Shown here in pieces: positions 54,612 to 63,984 of a stretch of 64,000 nucleotides of DNA. The DNA comes from VRUE01 sp963699215 (GTDB lineage: Bacteria; Actinomycetota; Thermoleophilia; Solirubrobacterales; 70-9). How positions within the stretch are numbered: the stretch's first letter is position 1; the number at the start of each line of letters is the position of its first letter. Location of the stretch: assembly GCA_963699215.1 (NCBI GenBank), contig OY969422.1:2294001-2358000 (forward strand), written 5' to 3'. The notes under the pieces were generated by a model. That model was given only the letters and a program-made list of their open reading frames with translations, made no database searches and was not told where the DNA came from. The translations under genes were made by a program, and so were the position numbers.

Positions 54612-55387
54612 TCACCTCGAGCGGCGGCATCGCGCCCGGTCCAGATCGCGCAGCGAGAGGGCGCCCTGGCGGACCAGGATCTCGATTCCGTCGACGACAG
54701 CCGCGCCGGCCTCCGCCGCAGCGACGAGCAGCGGACCGGGCTCGTCCCCGTAGACCATGTCGACGACGCACTGCGCCGCGGCGAAGCCGCCGCGCTCCAG
54801 GGGCAGCTCGGCGAAGGGGTCCTCGCCGCGCAGGCCGACCGCGGTCGTGTTGACGATCAGCTCGTACTCCCCCTGGTCGGGCGCCTCCACCGGGGTCCCG
54901 CCCAGCTCCCCGCAGAGGTTCTCGGCGCGCAGCGCGGTGCGGTTCCAGACGTCCACCTCGGCGCCCTCGCGTAGCAGCGCCCAGACGGCCGCCCGAGCTG
55001 CGCCCCCGGCGCCCAGCACCAGGGCCCGCTCGGCCGCGCGGCGGGCTCGGCAGCGCGTCGAGCAGGCCCTGCGCGTCGGTGTTGTCGGCGTGGATCTCCC
55101 CGCCGTCGAAGCTGAGCGTGTTGGCGGCGCCGATCTCCCGCGCGGTCTCGGAGAGCGACGTCGGCGAGGGCGAGCGCCGCCCCCTTGTGCGGGAACGGTG
55201 ACGTTGGCGCCGACGAACCCCTCGCCCGGCATCGCCCGCACCCGCGCCTCGAAGCGCGTCCGGCGCGACGTCGATCGCCTCGTAGCTCCACTCGTCCGCT
55301 CAGCCCCAGCTCGGCCAGCGCGGCGTTCTGCATCGCCGGCGAGCGCGAGTGCCCGACCGGGTGGCCGAGGACGGCCAGCCGCTTCAT
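54612..55387 (-). CDS. aroE: Shikimate dehydrogenase (several frameshifts, 3' end uncertain)
   Basis: ATG 55387 begins MKRLAVLGHPVGHSRSPAMQNAALAELGL, the substrate-binding signature. After frame breaks near 55330, 55265, 55170 and 55050 the NADP domain is clear: ALVLGAGGAARAAVWALLREG, VWNRTALRAENL, IVNTTAVGL, DMVYGDEPGPLL, and the GIEILVRQGALSL ending. The last residues fall across further shifts between 54620 and 54660, so the stop at 54612 is provisional. Reduces dehydroshikimate with NADPH. Confidence 0.85.
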
Positions 55388-56247
55388 TCCGCGCAGGTGT
55401 CCGGGGATTGCCGCCGGCCGCTTCGCGCGCTTCGTCGTAGCGGGCAACGTCGGCTTCGAACTCGGCTTCGCGCTGAGGAGAAGGAGTGCTCGCCGCAGGT
55501 GCCGGGCTCGATGACGTAGTAGAGGTAGTCGACGTCGGCCGGGCGGGCGGCGGCTTCGATCGAGGCGAGGCCGGGACTGTTGATCGGCCCCGGCGGCAGG
55601 CCGGCGTTGAGGCGGGTGTTGTAGGGCGAGTCGATCGCCAGCTCCGATTCGGTCAGCGGCTGGTCGTAGTTGCCGGTGGCGAAGCGGATCGTCGCGTCGA
55701 TCCCCAGCGGGATGCCTTCGCGCAGGCGGTTGTAGATCACCGCGGCGATCAGCTTGCGCTCGCTCGTCGAGCTGCGCCTCCTCCTCGACCATCGAGGCGA
55801 TGATCAGCGACGTCGTAGGATCGTCAGGTTCTTCGAGCGCGCGTAGCGCATGTCGACCCCGGCGATCCGCCGCTTGAAGTCCTCCAGCTGCAGCTGGACG
55901 AGGTCGGAGGCCGGCGCCCGCTTCTCCAGTTCAAAGGTGTCGGGGAAGAGGAAGCCCTCGTGCCCCTCGCTCTCCTTCATGTAGTCGCCGCGCAACCCCA
56001 CTTCGCGGGCCAGCTGCGCGGTCTGCTCGCGGCTGTAGCCCTCGGGGATCGTCAGCGTGATCGTGCGCAGCGGCGGTTCGGGCGGCGGCGCCTCGTCGCG
56101 GCTGGCATAGACGATCGCCCCCGCCATCAGAACCACGGCGAGGAGCAGGAGCCCGACGACCCCGACGACGCGTCGGCGTCGCTGCCGCTGTTGCTCGCGT
56201 CGCACCCGCCGCCTGTCGGCGCGCAGGCTGGCCGAATCCTCAGCCAT
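55384..56247 (-). CDS. mltG: Endolytic murein transglycosylase MltG (several frameshifts)
   Basis: Arg-rich cytoplasmic N-terminus, single membrane span (VVGVVGLLLLAVVLMAGAIVY), LysM-like region TITLTIPEGYSREQTAQLAREVGL, then YceG catalytic domain: EGFLFPDTFEL, LIIASMVEEEAQLD (catalytic Glu), VIYNRLREGIPLGIDATIRFATG, SPYNTRLNAGLPPGPINSPGLASIEAA, YLYYVIEPGTCGEHSFS. Shifts at about 55815, 55800, 55770 and 55480. Cuts nascent peptidoglycan and terminates glycan chains. Confidence 0.9.
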
Positions 56248-56652
56248 CGTCCTCGTCGTCGCCCTCGATCGCCGCCTGCCCCGCCAGGTAGGCCTGGAGC
56301 AGGTGCGCGGCGGCGAGCGAGTCGGAGGGAGCGCTGGCGCCTTCGCGCTTGCTGGCCTCGGCCATCCGCGTCGTCAGCCGCTCGTCGTAGGTCTCGACCG
56401 GGATCTGGAGAATCGCTTCGAGTTCGGCGCAGAAGCTGCGCGCCAGGGCCGCCTGTGACTCCCTCCTCGCCGCTCAGGTGCAGCGGCAGGCCGACGACGA
56501 CCCGCTCGACCCCGTGCTCGGCCACCAGCTCGGCGACCGGCTCGCGGCTCCGGCGGCTCGATCACCGGCAGCGGCGTCGCCAGGGTGCCGCTCGGGTCGG
56601 AGATCGCGCAGCCGATCCGCGCCGTGCCGTGGTCGAGCGCCAGGACTCGCAT
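56240..56652 (-). CDS. ruvX: RuvX/YqgF-type RNase H-fold nuclease (frameshifts)
   Basis: MRVLALDHGTARIGCAISDPSGTLATPLPVIE is the typical start with the first Asp; VERVVVGLPLHLSGEEG and the final VETYDERLTTRMAEAS-type block are seen in other frames. Breaks near 56548 and 56460. Corrected length about 137 residues. Involved in rRNA 5' processing or Holliday-junction-like resolution depending on species. ATG overlaps the alaS stop as TGATG, and its own stop overlaps the mltG start region. Confidence 0.88.
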
Positions 56653-59344
56653 CAGACGAGCGCTCCGTCTCCGTCACAGGGCGGCAAACGGAGCGCGGGT
56701 GGGTGCGGAGCCATCCCCAGCGCTCGATCGCCTTGCGGGCCACGGTCAGCGCCTCGTCCGAGCTTGGCGACGTCCTTGCCGCCGGCCTGCGCCATGTCGT
56801 CGCGCCCACCACCGCCACCGCCGACGACGGCCGCCGCCTCGCGCACGACCGCCGCCGCCGAGACGCCGCGCTCGACGGCGCCTTGGAGACGAGCACGACG
56901 AGGCCGACCTTGTCGCCCTCGGCGCCGCCGAGGACGATCGCCGACTCGCCACCCGAGCTTCGACTGCACCCGGTTGGCGAGATCGAGCAGCTGCTTCTGG
57001 TCGGCGATGGCCGCCTGCGCGGCGACGACGCCGATCCCGCCGGCGTCCTCGGCGCGCGGCGGAGCAGCCGCTCGGCCTCCTCGCCCAGCGCCTGCCTTCG
57101 CCGCCTGCTTGGCGCCCTCGCCCGCCTCATGCAGCCGCTCCGCCGCGCGCCGCGCGCCGCTCAGCGGGTCCTGCGGCGAGCCGAGCAGCTCGCCGACCTC
57201 GCGCAGGTCGCTCCTCGCGCTCGCGGAACCAGTCGATCGCGGCCGGCCCGGTGAGCGCCTCGATCCGGCGCACGTTGGCGGCGCTGGAGCCCTCGGAGGC
57301 GATCTTGAAGATGCCGACCTCGGCCGTGTTGGCGACGTGGGTGCCGCCGCAGAGCTCGCGCGAGACGCCCTCGACCTCGACCACCCGCACCCACTCGCCG
57401 TATTTCTCGCCGAACAGCGCCATCGCGCCGAGCTTCTCGGCCTCGGCCCGCTCCATCTCCAGCCAGCGCACCGGCCGGCTCGCCTTGATCCACTCGTTGA
57501 CGCGGTCCTCGATCGCGCGCAGCTCCTCCGCGGCGAGCGCCTGGCCGTGGGTGAAGTCGAAGCGCAGCTTGTCGGGGCGCACGGCGGAGCCGGCCTGGCG
57601 CACGTGGGTCGCCGAGCCGCTCGCGCAGCGCCGCGTGCAGGAGGTGGGTCGCGGTGTGGTTGCGCATCGTCGCGTGGCGGGTCTCGCGGTCGACCGCCGC
57701 CTCGACGGCGATGCCGGCCTCGACCGCGCCGCCTGCGGCTCGACCTCCAGGGCCTGGTCCTCGCCGACCCGGTAGACGTCGACGACGCGCGCCTCCCCCC
57801 CGTCCCAGCGCAGCACGCCCGAGTCGGCGACCTGGCCGCCGCCCTCGGCGTAGAAGGGGCTCTCCTCGAGCTTGACCAGCGCCCGGCCGTCGTCGGTCTC
57901 GGCCGCGGCGAGGCCGGTGGTCGCGCGCAGCGTCTCGTAGCCGACGAAGCGGGTCGGCGGCGCCTCGGCGGCGAAGGCGATCACCTTCTCGTGGCGGTCC
58001 TCGGAGCCGTGCGCGGTCGCGGCGCCGATGCGGGCGCGCTGGCGCTGCTCCTCCATCAGCTCCTCGAAGCCGCCGTCGTCGACCGAGAGCCCCCGCTCGG
58101 CGAGCAGCTCCTTGGTCAGGTCGTAGGGGAAGCCGTAGGTGTCGTGCAGCTTGAAGGCGTCGGCGGCGTCGATCCAGGAGGTCTCCGCCTCCTGCGCCTC
58201 GGCGACCAGCCGCTCGAGCAGCTCGGTGCCGCGCTCGAGGGTGCGACCGAAGCTCTCCTCCTCGTCGCCGACCCAGCGGCGCGATCGTCTCCCGCTCGGC
58301 CGCCAGCTCCGGGTAGGCGTCGCCCATGATCTCGATCGTGCGCTCGGCGAAGCGGCCGAGCCAGGGGGCCTCGAGGCCCAGGGTGCGGCCCTGCTGGATC
58401 GCCCGGCGCATGATCCGCCGCAGGATGTAGCCGCGGTCCTCGTTGGAGGGGACGACGCCGTCGGCGATCAGGAAGGCGGCGCCGCGCGAGTGGTCGGCGA
58501 CGATCCGCATCGCCCGGGTCACCGCGCCCGCCCTCGTCGTAGGAGCGGCCGGAGAGCTCCTCGGCGAGGTCGATCAGCGGCCGCAGCAGGTCGGTCTCGA
58601 AGACCGAGGGGACGTCCTGGAGGATCGCCGCCATCCGGTCGAGGCCCATGCCGGTGTCGATGTTGCGCATCGGCAGCTCGGTCAGCGCTGCCGTCCGCGG
58701 CGAGGTCGTAGCTCATGAAGACGTGGTTCCAGAACTCGAGGAAGCGGTCGGTGTCGTCGCCGGGCCGCTCGCCCGCGGCGCCGAAGTCCTCGCCGCGGTC
58801 GAGGTAGAGCTCCGAGCAGGGGCCGCAGGGGCCGGTCGGGCCGGCCTGCCAGAAGTTGTCCTCGCGGCCGAGCAGGACGATCCGCTCCTCGGGCATCCCC
58901 GACGCCGCGCCAGATCTCGATCGCCTCCTCGTCGGGGCCGAGACCGAGCTCCTCGTCGCCGCCGAAGACCGTCACCCAGATCCGCTCCGGGTCCATGCCG
59001 AAGCCCTGCGGTCGAGCAGCTCCCAGCCCCAGGGGATCGACTCGGCCTTGAAGTAGTCGCCGAAGCTCCAGTTGCCGAGCATCTCGAAGAAGGTGAGGTG
59101 GCGCGCGGTGTTGCCGACCTCCTCGATGTCGGTCGTGCGGAAGCACTTCTGCACGTCGGCGAGGCGCGGCGCCGGCGGCTGCTCGCGGCCGAGGAAGTAG
59201 GGCTTGAAGGGCTGCATCCCGGCGGTGGTCAGCAAGCACCGAGGGGTCGTGGACGGACGGGACGAGCGAGGCCGAGGGCACGATCTCGTGGCCGCGCTGC
59301 TCGAAGAACGAGAGGTAGGTGTCGCGGATTTCCTGGGACTTCAT
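56652..59344 (-). CDS. alaS: Alanyl-tRNA synthetase (at least ten frameshifts)
   Basis: About 897 codons. N-terminal class II core: MKSQEIRDTYLSFFEQRGHEIVPSASLV, AGMQPFKPYFLG, EVGNTARHLTFFEMLGNWSFGDYFK; the middle has GPTGPCGPCSEL and RNIDTGMGLDRM; the editing domain carries NHTATHLLHAALRE (HxxxH) and CGGTHVANTAEVG (Cys/His metal site). The C-terminal oligomerisation/DHHA1 part is heavily shifted. Breaks occur roughly every 100-400 bp from 56750 to 59236. Essential, so a sequence error is the likely cause. Confidence 0.93.
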
Positions 59345-59458
59345 CGGCACAGAGCCTAAGTGACGAGCGCTGACGCCTGGCACGCGAGACCGTTGAAGCA
59401 TCGATGGACATGGGCCTAATCTTGACCGCATGGGTCCGCACGCCGAGATCGGCCTGGC

Positions 59459-60934
59459 GTGAGCTCCGACGAGCGCCTGGCGCAGCGTGCGGCGAGTGGC
59501 GATCGCGGCGCCTTCGAGGCGATCTACGCGCGCTACCACCAGGATCTCTACCGCTTCTGCCTGGCGATGGTCGGCAACCCCGACGACGCCCAGGACGCGC
59601 TCCAGAACGCGATGGTCAAGGTACTGCGGGCGCTTCCGGGGGAGAAGCGGCGGATCCAGCTGAAGCCGTGGCTCTACCGGATCGCCCGCAACGAGGCGGT
59701 CGAAGTGCTGCGCCGACGGCGCGACACCGAGGAGCTCGGGCCCGACCGAGCAGCGACCGGAGGCGTCGCCGAGAGCGCCGAGACCCGCGAGCGGCTGCGG
59801 CTGCTGCTGGCGGACCTGGACGCGCTTCCCGAGCGGCAGCGGGCAGCCCTGGTGATGAGAGAGCTCGCCGGCCTGGACTTCGCCCAGATCGCCGCGACCT
59901 TCGAGACCTCTCCCGCCGTGGCACGGCAGACGCTCTACGAGGCGCGACTCAATCTGCGCCAGCAGGAAGCGGGTCGTGAGATGCGCTGCGCCGACGTGAT
60001 GTGGGAGCTCTCCGACGCCGACGGCAGGGTGGCCCGCCGGCGCGACATTCGCGCCCATCTGCGCGACTGCGCCGACTGCCGGGCTTTCCGCGAGGGAATC
60101 GCCGCACGGCGCGAGCACCTCGGCGCGCTTGCCCCCTTGCCCATCGCCGCCTCAGCCGGCCTGCTGCACGCGATCCTCGGCGCCAAAGCCGGCGCCGTCG
60201 CCGGCGGTGGCGGCCTCGCCGGCGCGGTCGGCGCCGGGGCCGGCAAGGGGATCGCAACCTCGGCGATCGTCAAGTCGGCCGCGACGGTTGCGGTGGTCGG
60301 CGCCGTTGGGGTTACCGTCGCGGACCGCAGCGACGTCGTCGAGCTCCCGCTCGGTGGCAGGGACGGCGGCGCGGCCTCCCGGAGCGCGCCGCCGTCGGCT
60401 CCGTCGGCTGGCGGCGGAGAGGCAACCGGCGGGTCCGCCGAGGACCCCCACAAGCGGTCCGTCGCCAGCGGAATGCAGCTGAAGGGCGACCGCGCTCTAC
60501 CGGCGGCGTCGATCGGAGCCGGCAAGCCCTCTAGCGGCGACGGGGAGACCGGCACGAGTGGCTCGGACGAGCCGGCGGGCACGCCGTCCCGCTCGCAATC
60601 GGGCTCGGCCCCGCCTGGTGGCGGCGTGGGCCGCTCCGCCGCGAAGCGGCGCGGCCCGCCCAGTGGATTGCCGGAAGCCGCCAGCCACGGGCAGCAAGCC
60701 GCCGCCTCGCACAAACCGGCGCAAGCCGCCGAGCCGCCCGTTAAGGGAGCCCGCGCCGGCGGTCGGAGCAAGGGCGCGCCGGGCAGGAGCGCACCGCCTC
60801 CCCACTCGTCGCAGAAGGCGAAGCCGGCGCCTGCCCATCCCGAACCGCCCGCCCATCCCGCCAAGGCGGCGACGCCCGGCGGCGAGAGGCCGGAGGCGCA
60901 ACCGTCCGGGCCGTCGCCGGGATCGGCTCCTTGA
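59459..60934 (+). CDS. ECF sigma factor fused to membrane anti-sigma-like region
   Basis: 491 residues from GTG 59459. Residues 15-85 are sigma region 2 (FEAIYARYHQDLYRFCLAMVGNPDDAQDALQ), 110-165 region 4 (LPERQRAALVMRELAGLDFAQIAATF). Immediately after comes a zinc anti-sigma-type motif: Cys177, then His200-x3-Cys204-x2-Cys207 (HLRDCADC). One membrane span follows (about 267-287) and a 200-residue Pro/Gly/Ser/Ala-rich tail that would lie outside. So sigma factor and its restraint are one membrane-tethered chain; release would need proteolysis. Confidence 0.88.
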   Translation: MSSDERLAQRAASGDRGAFEAIYARYHQDLYRFCLAMVGNPDDAQDALQNAMVKVLRALPGEKRRIQLKPWLYRIARNEAVEVLRRRRDTEELGPDRAATGGVAESAETRERLRLLLADLDALPERQRAALVMRELAGLDFAQIAATFETSPAVARQTLYEARLNLRQQEAGREMRCADVMWELSDADGRVARRRDIRAHLRDCADCRAFREGIAARREHLGALAPLPIAASAGLLHAILGAKAGAVAGGGGLAGAVGAGAGKGIATSAIVKSAATVAVVGAVGVTVADRSDVVELPLGGRDGGAASRSAPPSAPSAGGGEATGGSAEDPHKRSVASGMQLKGDRALPAASIGAGKPSSGDGETGTSGSDEPAGTPSRSQSGSAPPGGGVGRSAAKRRGPPSGLPEAASHGQQAAASHKPAQAAEPPVKGARAGGRSKGAPGRSAPPPHSSQKAKPAPAHPEPPAHPAKAATPGGERPEAQPSGPSPGSAP

Positions 60935-61055
60935 ACGGCCGACCATCCGTCCATCTCCCGGATGCGGCCTGACGCGAGGTGGCGCGTCCCGTTTCAAAGG
61001 CGCAACGACCCGTGGGCAGGGAGCCCGCCGGGACCTGTACGTCAAAGGAGGCACG

Positions 61056-61490
61056 ATGAGGTTTCAGACGAGGATCGCGCTGGCAGCCACTGTCCTGGCG
61101 CTAGCCGTGAGCCCCGCCGCCCTGGCGATGGGCAAGCCCGAAGGCGTCCCGCCTCACGGCAACGGGGCCAAAGGCCAAGGACCCACCTACTCTCCGGCAG
61201 AACCGACTCCGGGCCCGAAAGCGGGCTTGCCGGCCAAGGCGAAAGCCTACGGTCGCTACTGCAAAGGCAAAAGCAAGGAGCACGTCAAAGGCGAGAAAGG
61301 CACCGAGTTCTCGCGCTGCGTGAACGCGATGGCAAAAGCCGCGACGAACGAGAAGATGCCGCCGGGGCGCGTCTGCAAGAACGAGAGCCGCAAGCACGTC
61401 AAAGGCGAGAAAGGCACGCCGTTCAGCCGCTGCGTCAAAGCGGTCGCCAAGCTCCGCCACGACCAAGAAGAGGCAGCCGCGTCGAGCTAG
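61056..61490 (+). CDS. Small exported protein with duplicated Cys repeat
   Basis: 144 residues. ATG 61056 is preceded by AAAGGAGG. Signal peptide (IALAATVLALAVSPAALA), Gly/Pro-rich linker, then two copies of a 30-residue unit: C-K-x3-(R/K)-x-HVKGEKGT-x-FSRCV-x-A-x-AK. Each unit has two Cys. Such units recur in secreted proteins of this class; function unknown. Overlaps the convergent mnmA gene by 4 bp. Confidence 0.78.
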   Translation: MRFQTRIALAATVLALAVSPAALAMGKPEGVPPHGNGAKGQGPTYSPAEPTPGPKAGLPAKAKAYGRYCKGKSKEHVKGEKGTEFSRCVNAMAKAATNEKMPPGRVCKNESRKHVKGEKGTPFSRCVKAVAKLRHDQEEAAASS

Positions 61491-62935
61491 CCGGCGGCGC
61501 TGATGGTGCCGTGGCCGACGATCGCCTCGCCGGAGAGCAAGATCGCAGCTTGCCCTGGCGAGGCGGCGTCGAAGGGCTCGTCGAGCTCGACCTCGAGCTC
61601 GAGGTGGCGACCGGTCGCCGCCCCTGAGACCGAGGCGGAGACCGGCGTGGCGTGGGAGCGCAGCTTGACCGCGTCCACCCGATCGCCGTCGCGGTGGAGG
61701 ACCGCGTCGCGGATCCTCACCCGCCTCGTCGCCAGCTCCGCCCGGGTGCCGACCGTGACCGTGTTTGCAGCGGCATCGGTGGCGAGCACGTACAGCGGCT
61801 CCGGCGCCGAGACGCCGATCCCGCGGCGCTGGCCGACGGTGAAGTTGTGATGGCCGCGGTGGCGACCGATCGGCCTCCCGGCACGGTCCACCACCGCTCC
61901 CTCGCGCTCGCCGAGACCGGCGTGGCGGCGCAGGAACCGGGTCTTGCCCTGACCGGCGAGGAAGCAGAGGTCCTGGCTCTCCGGCTTCTTTGCGACCGCG
62001 AGACCGTGGCGGGTGGCGATCTCACGCACCTCGGGCTTGCTCAGCTCGGTCAGCGGGAAGCGCAGCCGGTCGAGCAGGGCGGGCGGCAGGGCGGCGAGCA
62101 TGTAGCTCTGGTCCTTGGCCCGGTCGGAGGCGGCGGCGAGCAGCGGACTGCCGTCGTCATCGACGATCCGCGCGTAGTGACCGGTGACGAGGCACTCGGC
62201 ACCGAGGCGTTCCGCCAGATCGACCATCGCCGCGATCCGCACCTCGCCGTTGCAGACGATGCACGGATTGGGAGTCGCGCCGGCCCCGTAGCCATCGAGG
62301 AAGGCGCCGACGACGCGACGCCGGAACTCCTCCTCGAGGTCGAGAGTGAGGTGTGGGATCCCGAGCGAGTGGGCGACCGCCCGGGCGCCGATAACCGCCT
62401 CGGGCGAGCAGCAGGCCTTGGCGCCGTCGGTCTCGGGGTCGGCCCAGAGCTTCAGGGTGACGCCGAGCACGTCGGCGCCGCGCTCGCGCTCCAGCAGGGC
62501 CGCGACGGCGCTGTCGACGCCGCCCGACATGGCGACGAGGACGCGGCCCGCGCGCGGCGCGGCAAGCGTCTCCGTGGAAGCCGCGGCGCTGGCCAGCGCC
62601 CGGTGCAGCGCATCGGCAGCCAGCTGGGCAGCGTGGCGCTTCGCTGCGGTCAGCCCACCGACGGCCTCGTCCACCTCGTCGATCCCGATCCGCGCCGCGT
62701 CGACGACGGGCTCGCCGTCGACCATCTCGGCGACCGCCGCCGTGGCTGCCCGCATGGCCCCGCAGCCCTCAGCGTCGAACGTGACCGCAGCGATCCGCCC
62801 GTCCTCCAGCAAAAGCGACAGGCGAGAAAGATCGCCGCAGGCCGCCCCCCCGGCCGCCCCGCTGAAGGCCCCGTCGGGCACCGGCCCAAGCCGCGCCTCG
62901 TCTCGCAAGTAATGCTCGAACAGCTCTCGACTCAT
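61487..62935 (-). CDS. mnmA: IscU-like domain fused to tRNA 2-thiouridylase MnmA
   Basis: 482 residues. Residues 1-120 resemble IscU/NifU: ELFEHYLRD, AACGDLSRL (Cys33), FDAEGCGAMRAATAAVAEMVDG (Cys58); the third scaffold Cys position is Ala (KRHAAQLA). Residues 130-482 are MnmA: AMSGGVDSAVA PP-loop, NPCIVCN, GHYAR, DQSYMLAALP, SQDLCFL catalytic Cys, VGQRRGIGV. Thiolates U34 of tRNA-Lys/Glu/Gln. The fusion suggests direct sulfur or Fe-S handling by the same chain. Confidence 0.92.
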   Translation of the reverse strand: MSRELFEHYLRDEARLGPVPDGAFSGAAGGAACGDLSRLSLLLEDGRIAAVTFDAEGCGAMRAATAAVAEMVDGEPVVDAARIGIDEVDEAVGGLTAAKRHAAQLAADALHRALASAAASTETLAAPRAGRVLVAMSGGVDSAVAALLERERGADVLGVTLKLWADPETDGAKACCSPEAVIGARAVAHSLGIPHLTLDLEEEFRRRVVGAFLDGYGAGATPNPCIVCNGEVRIAAMVDLAERLGAECLVTGHYARIVDDDGSPLLAAASDRAKDQSYMLAALPPALLDRLRFPLTELSKPEVREIATRHGLAVAKKPESQDLCFLAGQGKTRFLRRHAGLGEREGAVVDRAGRPIGRHRGHHNFTVGQRRGIGVSAPEPLYVLATDAAANTVTVGTRAELATRRVRIRDAVLHRDGDRVDAVKLRSHATPVSASVSGAATGRHLELEVELDEPFDAASPGQAAILLSGEAIVGHGTISAAG

Positions 62936-62980
62936 CGCTTAAAGGGTAGAGCCGGCACCACACCATCGCCCCTCCCCCTT

Positions 62981-63023
62981 CCATGATGCATCGAGCCCCT
63001 ATTTGGGGTTCGATGCATCATGG
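62981..63023. repeat. Hairpin H2 (3' boundary of DUF559 gene)
   Basis: 19-bp arms (62981-62999 and 63005-63023) with one G-T pair around TATTT. Inner stem CATCGAGCCCC. The TAG stop of the DUF559 frame lies across the loop. It also lies just upstream of mnmA. Confidence 0.85.
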
Positions 63024-63961
63024 GTGCTGGGAAGCAGACGACGTAGATCGGCGATCAGCGAGTCCGGTTCGCGGTCGAGCTGCCGCCAGGTCACGCGCAT
63101 AGTCCGATAGCCAGCGGTGAGCAGGACCCGGTCGCGTTCCCGGTCTTTCTCGAATGCCTTCCGCGTTCGGTGGACCGCCGCACCGTCCAGCTCGACGAGC
63201 AGCTTGTCTTCTGGCCAGAGGCAGTCGGGTCTGAACTGACGCCCGGCGATGCTGAGATGGGGATTGAACCGCGGCCGGGAGATGCCATGCCGGTCAAGCA
63301 GGTCGGCGAACTTATCCTCGATCCGATTGCCCGGCGCACCCCGGATACCGGGGTCATCCGCGAGTAGGTCGCGAAGAAGGGGAGCGCCATGACGTCGCGG
63401 ATAGCGCACAAGCAAGTCGGGGACCGAGAGACGGTCGGTGAGCTGCCGCACATCGGCCTCGTGCATCGCTCGCTGGGCCTGCCGGCGCGCTCCTAGGCCG
63501 GCTAGGTCGAGGATCGTCCGTGACACGCTCGTCACCGGGATGCCCTCTCTGGCGGTGCGCTCGTCCGCAGGAACGACGCCGAAGCGCGCCACGATCCCCG
63601 GGCGCTTCCGAAATCTTCCCGGTCTCGTCACTTCGGGTTGCGTGGACATATCGAGCAGCCCCCAGAGCGTCGCCGCGGACCTGTGGCTGAGCACCGCGCC
63701 GGGACCACAGGCCAGCACCGCGGCCACCCAGCGGGAGTACCGAGTGAGCCCCGAGTGGCCAACCGCGTAGACGCCGTGATGGATCGAGTGGAGATAGCCC
63801 CGCGCCAGCCGGGCCCCGATCGCCCGTGGCCCGATACCGACATCGAGCAATTGTCGCCGCGCGACCACGCCGTGCTGACGCCCGGCCAGCTCGCCGATCA
63901 CTCGATCGGTGTGCTCTGCTTCCGCCTCGCCTACGAGACCCGACCTACATCGAACCCCCAT
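62999..63961 (-). CDS. DUF559 (Vsr-like PD-(D/E)XK) protein with AbiEi-type N-terminus
   Basis: 320 residues as the longest frame. N-terminal HTH-like domain: VIGELAGRQHGVVARRQLLDVGIGPRAI with LARGYLHSIHHGVYAVGH, as in AbiEi-type antitoxins. C-terminal nuclease-like domain: NRIEDKFADLLDRHG, QFRPDCLWPEDKLLVELDG (Asp and Glu-x-Asp metal residues), RKAFEKDRERDRVLL, and MRVTWRQL. The first ATG (63961) is in the loop of hairpin H3 and the stop is in the loop of H2; the true start may be the GTG of VIGEL about 57 bases downstream. Such genes are multi-copy in this class; no function is proven. Confidence 0.85.
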   Translation of the reverse strand: MGVRCRSGLVGEAEAEHTDRVIGELAGRQHGVVARRQLLDVGIGPRAIGARLARGYLHSIHHGVYAVGHSGLTRYSRWVAAVLACGPGAVLSHRSAATLWGLLDMSTQPEVTRPGRFRKRPGIVARFGVVPADERTAREGIPVTSVSRTILDLAGLGARRQAQRAMHEADVRQLTDRLSVPDLLVRYPRRHGAPLLRDLLADDPGIRGAPGNRIEDKFADLLDRHGISRPRFNPHLSIAGRQFRPDCLWPEDKLLVELDGAAVHRTRKAFEKDRERDRVLLTAGYRTMRVTWRQLDREPDSLIADLRRLLPSTHDASNPK

Positions 63962-63984
63962 TTGGGGCTCGATGTAGGTCGGGT
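63938..63984. repeat. Hairpin H3 (5' boundary of DUF559 gene)
   Basis: 21-bp arms (63938-63958 and 63964-63984) with one mismatch around CATTT. Inner stem CATCGAACCCC/GGGGCTCGATG; the outer ACCCGACCTA differs from H1 and H2 yet pairs with its own partner. Contains the first ATG of the DUF559 frame in its loop. Confidence 0.85.

Larger units (their letters stand above)
62981..63984. mobile_element. Candidate hairpin-bounded element carrying a DUF559 gene
   Basis: A single nuclease-like gene is bounded by two related hairpins (H2, H3) whose loops contain its stop and its start. A solitary relative of the hairpins lies at 49186-49234. The layout resembles elements recognised by terminal hairpins rather than inverted-repeat IS elements. 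No target-site duplication or transposase was found; mobility is inference. Confidence 0.5.
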
